Assembly: GCA_025056865.1 (NCBI GenBank)
Contig: JANWVO010000039.1
Coordinates: 1 to 64,000, forward strand
Origin: Bryobacteraceae bacterium
GTDB taxonomy: Bacteria; Acidobacteriota; Terriglobia; Bryobacterales; Bryobacteraceae
DNA: 64,000 nt
Direction of reading: 5' to 3'
Positions 60,156-64,000 of this stretch are shown in pieces. The notes under the pieces are model-generated. The model was given only the letters and a program-made list of their open reading frames with translations. It was not told the DNA's origin and searched no databases. Within the stretch, counting starts at the first letter, position 1. Every line of letters begins with the position of its first letter. The translations under genes and the position numbers were made by a program.

Positions 60156-60935
60156 ATGAAGTGGCTGGCAGGCTTGCTGCTATGGGCCGCCCGATTGCCT
60201 GCATGGCAGGCGCCCGACCCGAGTCCGGATGAGATTGAACGCATCATCCAACGGATGGCGGAGAAGGAAACGGAGTTCGCGCGCGCCCGGGAGAATTACA
60301 CCTACCGGCAGCGCTACCGCTTCGAAGAGCTCGGCCCGGACCGCCGGCCGGTGGGGCGGCTGGAGATGGAGGCGGACATCATCTTCAACAAGGAGGGCAA
60401 GCGGATCGAGCGCGTCACCTACGCGCCGATGAACACGCTGCGCAACATCATCTTCACGCCCGAGGACGAGCAGGACATGCGCAATGTGCAGCCGTTCGTC
60501 TTCACCCTGAAAGAACTGCCCAACTACCGGGTGCGCTACATCGGGCGGGAGAAGATCGACGAGATCGACTGCTTCGTCTTCGCCGTGAAGCCGAAGACGA
60601 TGGTGGAAGGACAGCGCTACTTCGCCGGGATCGTATGGGTGGACGACCGCGACCTGCAAATCGTGAAGACCTATGGCCGCGGCGTCGGCACGGGAAAGCG
60701 CGTGGCCGGGCAGCGGTTCCCGAAGTTCGAGACGTGGCGCGAGCAGATCGACGGCAAGTACTGGTTTCCGACTTATACGGTCTCGAACGACGTGCTGAAT
60801 TTTGAAAGCGGAGCCATCCCCATCCGGCTGGTCATCACCTACCGGGACTACAAGCAGTTCAAGGCGGAGACGACAATCACCTTCGAGGGCGTGGACGAGC
60901 CCGCTCCCGCGAAGCCGCCGGCGAAGAAACAGTAA
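60156..60935 (+). CDS. Secreted outer-membrane-lipoprotein-like protein of unknown function
   Basis: The 259-residue protein has a signal peptide (KWLAGLLLWAARLPAW) and a beta-rich body that resembles LolA/outer-membrane-lipoprotein-sorting folds: RENYTYRQRYRFEELG, ADIIFNKEGKRIERV, FVFAVKPKTMVEGQRYF, GIVWVDDRDLQIVKTYG, and FPTYTVSNDVLNFESG. The end is Ala/Pro/Lys-rich (PAPAKPPAKKQ). GGAGGGAGGAG lies just before the ATG. Similar proteins are frequent in Acidobacteria as unnamed secreted proteins; a carrier role for lipids or lipoproteins is only inferred from fold-like pattern. Confidence 0.72.
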   Translation: MKWLAGLLLWAARLPAWQAPDPSPDEIERIIQRMAEKETEFARARENYTYRQRYRFEELGPDRRPVGRLEMEADIIFNKEGKRIERVTYAPMNTLRNIIFTPEDEQDMRNVQPFVFTLKELPNYRVRYIGREKIDEIDCFVFAVKPKTMVEGQRYFAGIVWVDDRDLQIVKTYGRGVGTGKRVAGQRFPKFETWREQIDGKYWFPTYTVSNDVLNFESGAIPIRLVITYRDYKQFKAETTITFEGVDEPAPAKPPAKKQ

Positions 60936-60937
60936 CG

Positions 60938-60988
60938 CGCCATTCAACGCCATTTTTGCGCCGTTCAGAGCTGTGCAGACGCCGTTAA
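60938..60988 (+). repeat. Four helically phased CGCC(A/G)TT repeats upstream of the radical SAM gene
   Basis: Units begin at 60938 (CGCCATTCAA), 60948 (CGCCATTTTT), 60959 (CGCCGTTCAG) and 60980 (CGCCGTTAAG). Spacings are 10, 11 and 21 bases, i.e. one, one and two helical turns. This is the pattern of an array of direct half-sites bound by a regulator on one face of DNA, as for OmpR/PhoB-type response regulators. It starts just after the stop of the previous gene and ends 53 bases before the radical SAM start. Confidence 0.55.
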
Positions 60989-61022
60989 GCGCTGAATCTT
61001 ACCGCGCCCGGCGGGCGTCAGA

Positions 61023-61028
61023 GATAAT
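61023..61028 (+). promoter_or_regulatory. Possible -10 element of the radical SAM gene
   Basis: GATAAT (61023-61028) matches five of six -10 bases; AGG at about 61032 could serve as a weak ribosome site for the ATG at 61041. An inverted repeat CGCCC-GGC-GGGCG (61005-61017) lies just upstream, between the -10 and the phased repeats. Confidence 0.35.
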
Positions 61029-61040
61029 AACAGGTAGTTC

Positions 61041-62084
61041 ATGCCAGACCACGGGTTTCGCGCCCGCCGAGACTGGGCAGCACTCAAGAGACGACTGCGC
61101 GAGCTGAAGATGATCGCCTGGGGTGCGATCCATGTGGAGCACCCTGTCATGGCGCACATCGTGCCGATCCGCCGTTGCAACCTCGCGTGCGCCTACTGCA
61201 ACGAGTTCGACGACGTGTCGAAGCCGGTCGACACGGACGTGATGCTGGAGCGGATCGACCGCCTGGGCAGGCTCGGCACGTCGATCATCACGATCAGCGG
61301 CGGCGAGCCGCTGCTGCACCCGGACCTCGACCAGATCATCGCGCGAATCCGCCGCAATGGCGCCATCGCCGGGCTGATCACGAACGGGTATCTGCTGACG
61401 AGCGAACGCATCGAGCGGCTGAACCGCGCCGGGCTCGACCATATGCAGATCTCGATCGACAACGTGATGCCGGACGAGGTCTCCAAGAAGAGCCTGAAGG
61501 TGCTCGACAAGAAGCTGCAACTGCTGGCCCGGCACGCGCTGTTCCATGTGAACATCAACTCCGTGGTGGGGGGCGGCGTGCGGCATCCGGAGGACGCGCT
61601 CGTGATCGCAAAGCGGGCGCTGGAGCTGGGCTTCAGCTCCACCATCGGCATCATCCACGACCACACGGGGCAACTGAAGCCGCTCAGCGACCGCGAGCGC
61701 GAGATCTATATTCAGGTGAAGGCGCTTGAAAAGCGCAACTACTCCCAGCTCAGCTTTTTCCAGGAGAACATCGCCAGAGGGCTGCCCAACCGCTGGCGCT
61801 GCCGCGCCGGCGCCCGGTACCTCTACATCTGCGAGGACGGGCTGGTGCACTACTGCTCGCAGCAGCGCGGCTATCCGGCCAAGCCGCTGGCCGAGTACAC
61901 GCTGGAAGATTTCCGGCGTGAATATCTGACCGAGAAGGACTGCGCGCCCCACTGCACGGTGAGCTGCGTGCACTACGTGTCCTACTTTGATTTCTGGCGT
62001 GCTCCGCAAACGCTGCCGGACCCGCGGCGGTCGCTGGATGCGCAGTCCAGCCAGCTTGTCCAGATCACGGCAGCCGGACGCTGA
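61041..62084 (+). CDS. Radical SAM enzyme with C-terminal cysteine cluster
   Basis: The 347-residue protein has the radical SAM motif Cys46-x3-Cys50-x2-Cys53 (RRCNLACAYCNEF), ISGGEPLLHPDLDQII for SAM binding, and LITNGYLLTSERIERLNRAGLDHMQISID. The C-terminal 100 residues carry further cysteines in WRCRAGARYLYI, CEDGLVHYC and DCAPHCTVSCVHYVSYF, which suggest a SPASM-like or twitch-like auxiliary Fe-S cluster. Substrates of such enzymes range from peptides to cofactors and sugars. No precursor peptide, methyltransferase or transporter is adjacent, so the reaction is unknown. Confidence 0.85.
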   Translation: MPDHGFRARRDWAALKRRLRELKMIAWGAIHVEHPVMAHIVPIRRCNLACAYCNEFDDVSKPVDTDVMLERIDRLGRLGTSIITISGGEPLLHPDLDQIIARIRRNGAIAGLITNGYLLTSERIERLNRAGLDHMQISIDNVMPDEVSKKSLKVLDKKLQLLARHALFHVNINSVVGGGVRHPEDALVIAKRALELGFSSTIGIIHDHTGQLKPLSDREREIYIQVKALEKRNYSQLSFFQENIARGLPNRWRCRAGARYLYICEDGLVHYCSQQRGYPAKPLAEYTLEDFRREYLTEKDCAPHCTVSCVHYVSYFDFWRAPQTLPDPRRSLDAQSSQLVQITAAGR

Positions 62085-62104
62085 GCGGAGTGATCCGCAG
62101 GCCC

Positions 62105-63220
62105 TCAGGAGGCCAGGCCAAAGCCAGAGGCGATCGCCTGCGCGCAGCGTGAAGCCGCTTCACCGTCCCACAAATCCGGCACGCGGGCATTGGGCCGTTC
62201 CAGCCCGTGACGGTTCCATGCGGCAAGGATCGTCTCTTTCCGTGTGCCGGCCAGCACGTTGGTGCCCTGCTCGATGGTAATGGGCCGTTCCGTGTTGTCA
62301 CGCAGCGTGAAGCAGGGGATGCCGAGCACAGTGGTCTCTTCCTGGATGCCCCCGGAGTCAGTGAAGACGGCGGCGGCGCGGGCCATGAGGCTCAGGAATT
62401 CCAGGTAGGAGAGGGGATCGAGCAGCCGGATGTGGCCGTGCTTCCATGCCCTGGAGCTTTGGAGGCGGTTGCGGGTCCTCGGGTGGACAGGGAAGACGAG
62501 CGGCAGCTCGCCACTGATGTCTGCCAGCGCCTCCAGGATGCTCTCGAGAGCCTCTGCGTCGTCCACATTGGCGGGCCGGTGTAGCGTGACGACGCCGTAG
62601 CCGCGAGGTGGCAAAGCAAGGCGGGAAGGGAGGTCGGCGGCCTCCGCCTTCTCGAGATGGCGGCGGAGCGAATCGATCATCAGATTGCCCACCAGATGGA
62701 TCTTCGAGCCGTCAATGCCCTCGCGGCGGAGGTTGGCCACGCCGCTTGGCTCGCTGACAAGCAGAAGTTCCGAGATGGCGTCCGTGAGGACGCGGTTCAC
62801 CTCTTCGGGCATGGTGCGGTCGAAACTTCTCAGGCCAGCCTCCACGTGGACCACAGGGACGCAAAGCTTGGAGGCGACGAGCGCGCAGCCGAGCGTGGAG
62901 TTGACGTCGCCAACGACGATTACCGCGTCCGGGCGCACATCGAGCACCACCGGTTCGAAGCTCCGGAGGATCTCGGCTGTCTGCTGCGCATGGGAGCCGG
63001 AACCCACGCCGAGGTAGAAGTCGGGGTCGGGCAGACCAAGGTCGCGAAAGAACGCGCCCGACATCTGATGGTCGTAATGCTGGCCCGTGTGCACAAGCAG
63101 CGCATGGAAGCGGCTGTCGGAACGCAGTGCCTCCATCAGCGGCGCGAGCTTCATGAAGTTGGGTCTCGCGCCGCCGACGCACAGAACCCTGAGCGAGGAT
63201 CGCTTCCCTGTCGGTGACAT
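62105..63220 (-). CDS. wecB: UDP-N-acetylglucosamine 2-epimerase (non-hydrolysing)
   Basis: The enzyme interconverts UDP-GlcNAc and UDP-ManNAc for surface polysaccharides. The 371-residue protein has VLCVGGARPNFMKLAPLMEAL, HTGQHYDHQMSG, VVGDVNSTLGCALVASKL, HVEAGLRSFDRTMPEEVNRV, TLHRPANVDD, HPRTRNRL and DSGGIQEETTVLGIPCFTLRD, the full WecB pattern. ATG at 63220 is used; a GTG two codons upstream is possible. No ManNAc dehydrogenase (wecC) follows. It ends 20 bases from the convergent radical SAM gene, where a small GCGGA/TCCGC hairpin (62085-62098) occurs. Confidence 0.94.
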   Translation of the reverse strand: MSPTGKRSSLRVLCVGGARPNFMKLAPLMEALRSDSRFHALLVHTGQHYDHQMSGAFFRDLGLPDPDFYLGVGSGSHAQQTAEILRSFEPVVLDVRPDAVIVVGDVNSTLGCALVASKLCVPVVHVEAGLRSFDRTMPEEVNRVLTDAISELLLVSEPSGVANLRREGIDGSKIHLVGNLMIDSLRRHLEKAEAADLPSRLALPPRGYGVVTLHRPANVDDAEALESILEALADISGELPLVFPVHPRTRNRLQSSRAWKHGHIRLLDPLSYLEFLSLMARAAAVFTDSGGIQEETTVLGIPCFTLRDNTERPITIEQGTNVLAGTRKETILAAWNRHGLERPNARVPDLWDGEAASRCAQAIASGFGLAS

Positions 63221-63275
63221 CAGCACGAATCTTCAGTTTGCCACGACCCTCGCGGCAGTCGCGTCCGGGAGTGAG

Positions 63276-63309
63276 AAAGGCCCGCCCGGCATCAAAGACC
63301 GGGCGGGCC
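63276..63309 (-). terminator. Rho-independent terminator of the cytochrome c gene
   Basis: On the minus strand GGCCCGCCCGG (63309-63299) pairs perfectly with CCGGGCGGGCC (63289-63279) across a nine-base loop, then TTT follows. It begins 27 bases after the cytochrome stop codon. Confidence 0.75.
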
Positions 63310-63336
63310 AGGAGTTGATTGCGCCATCCGGCGGAA

Positions 63337-63669
63337 CTACTTCTTCAGGGTGCGGATGAAGGCGATGACGTTGTCAAGGTCGCCGGGCTGCAACGTCTTC
63401 ACGAGCGCCTTGTGGTTGGCCGCCTCGTTGAACTTCTTTGCGATCTCGGCGTCTTTCATCGCCTGCACTTCCTTGCCGCCGAGGGGCAGGAGTTTCTCGC
63501 CAAACTTCTTCTGCATGGCTGGCGTGCCGGCGCCGTCTTCCGCGTGGCACGACTTGCAGCGCTTCATGTAGAGTTCCTTGCCCTTCTCGGCGTCGCCAGC
63601 CCCGAAGGCAGGGACGAGGATGATTGCGGCAAGAACAACCGGAACGAGGAGACGCAGGGTCTTGAGCAT
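63337..63669 (-). CDS. Small secreted c-type cytochrome
   Basis: The 110-residue protein has a signal peptide (KTLRLLVPVVLAAIILVPAFG) and one heme site, Cys38-x-x-Cys41-His42 (RCKSCHAEDGAG). A distal Met ligand cannot be assigned with certainty; candidates are the Met residues near 50 and 71. C-terminal LDNVIAFIRTLKK is the usual last helix of class I cytochromes. GGAGGT precedes the ATG by eight bases, and TATAAA on the minus strand (63695-63690) is a good -10. Partner redox proteins are not visible; the CcmH-like protein at 14.6 kb could aid its maturation. Confidence 0.92.
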   Translation of the reverse strand: MLKTLRLLVPVVLAAIILVPAFGAGDAEKGKELYMKRCKSCHAEDGAGTPAMQKKFGEKLLPLGGKEVQAMKDAEIAKKFNEAANHKALVKTLQPGDLDNVIAFIRTLKK

Positions 63670-63689
63670 GAATCGGACCTCCATATCCA

Positions 63690-63695
63690 TTTATA
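63690..63695 (-). promoter_or_regulatory. -10 element of the cytochrome c gene
   Basis: TATAAA on the minus strand matches five of six consensus bases. It gives a leader of about 15 bases that includes the GGAGGT ribosome site. No convincing -35 is visible 17 bases upstream. Confidence 0.45.
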
Positions 63696-63909
63696 CGCGA
63701 ATTCTCGCCGTGCGGTTGCCTGCGGCGGCCTCTGGGGCCAGGCACCCTGCGTGCTGCGGCGAAGGGCTGTTACCCGCGTGCCCGGAGCGGCCGGTGGAGT
63801 GGCGTCGGCAGGTTGCAGCCGATGCTGCGGGGGCAGCCAGGCCGGAATGCCCACGCCGATACCGATTGACCGGAAGAGGAATGCTCCTCGCCGGAACCCG
63901 GTCCTGCCG

Positions 63910-64000
63910 TCAGCGCAGGCCGCCCGAAGGTGCGGTGTACTGGATCTCCCGCATGCCTTCCTCCAGCCCCACAATCCGTATTGTGTGCACCCGCGGAGCC
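63910..64000 (-). CDS. 3' end of an unidentified gene cut by the window edge
   Basis: The minus strand is open from the right edge to a TGA at 63910-63912. The 29 visible residues (PRVHTIRIVGLEEGMREIQY, then TAPSGGLR) have balanced composition and alternating hydrophobic/charged character unlike a chance frame in this GC-rich DNA. Its start lies beyond the window, so no function is proposed. The stretch between it and the cytochrome start (63670-63909) holds only the cytochrome promoter. Confidence 0.5.
   Translation of the reverse strand, partial: APRVHTIRIVGLEEGMREIQYTAPSGGLR

Overview
The window is a GC-rich, gene-dense bacterial chromosome segment with little non-coding DNA. The gene content points to an acidobacterium, most likely of the Bryobacterales/Solibacter type. 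The clues are a von Willebrand protein of the acidobacterial 'VWFA-related' kind, a very large secreted TPR protein, an Oar-like TonB-dependent receptor with an N-terminal carboxypeptidase-regulatory domain, many secreted glycoside hydrolases, a CcmH-like protein with a Cys-Cys motif and a diderm secretion/energy-transduction cluster. The taxonomic call is inference; no rRNA, tRNA, CRISPR array, insertion sequence or prophage was seen.

Layout. 0.4-3.2 kb: two tandem uroporphyrinogen-decarboxylase-fold proteins and queD. 3.3-9.9 kb: a SagB-type oxidoreductase, then a 1641-residue secreted TPR protein overlapping a VWA protein. 9.9-15.0 kb: alpha-L-rhamnosidase, DNA glycosylase tag, a small ECF-like sigma factor and a CcmH-like protein. 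15.5-18.3 kb: the c-di-AMP operon cdaA-cdaR-glmM. 18.3-28.3 kb: a sugar aminotransferase, then a carbohydrate block made of a GH2 fusion protein overlapping a beta-propeller/helical-domain protein, a LacI regulator and a GH3 beta-glucosidase. 28.4-32.3 kb: folD, coaE, an HtrA-like protease, a DUF1080 (3-keto-disaccharide hydrolase) protein and a TetR regulator, nearly all overlapping. 32.3-37 kb: a secreted unknown and the Oar-like receptor. 37.1-40.6 kb: proC, a Cys/Met-metabolism PLP enzyme and cysS. 40.6-48.7 kb: a co-directional export and energy cluster, tgt-yajC-secD-secF then tonB-exbB-exbD-exbD-TPR lipoprotein. 48.8-51.5 kb: rel and a DUF971 protein. 51.5-58.9 kb (minus strand): an esterase, an M13 metallopeptidase, a TIM-barrel epimerase, msrB, msrA and an amidase with a tiny GatC/AtzG-like partner. 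58.9-64 kb: an acyl-CoA dehydrogenase, an outer-membrane-lipoprotein-like unknown, a radical SAM enzyme, wecB, a small cytochrome c and the 3' end of another gene.

How it works together. SecDF-YajC would export the many proteins with signal peptides. TonB-ExbB-ExbD would energise receptors such as the Oar-like protein. The rhamnosidase, GH2, GH3 and DUF1080 proteins suggest plant or microbial polysaccharide breakdown. queD and tgt both serve queuosine tRNA modification. Rel and CdaA provide two nucleotide second messengers, (p)ppGpp and c-di-AMP.

Most interesting unexplained points: (i) several genes have a -10-like hexamer only 5-9 bases before the start codon and no Shine-Dalgarno sequence, including three very compact divergent pairs, one with a 24-bp palindrome filling a 27-bp gap; (ii) four helically phased CGCC repeats lie before the radical SAM gene; (iii) the GH2 fusion is translationally coupled to a propeller/helical-domain protein; (iv) the sigma factor has four cysteines in its first 22 residues; (v) a 63-residue partner overlaps the amidase gene.
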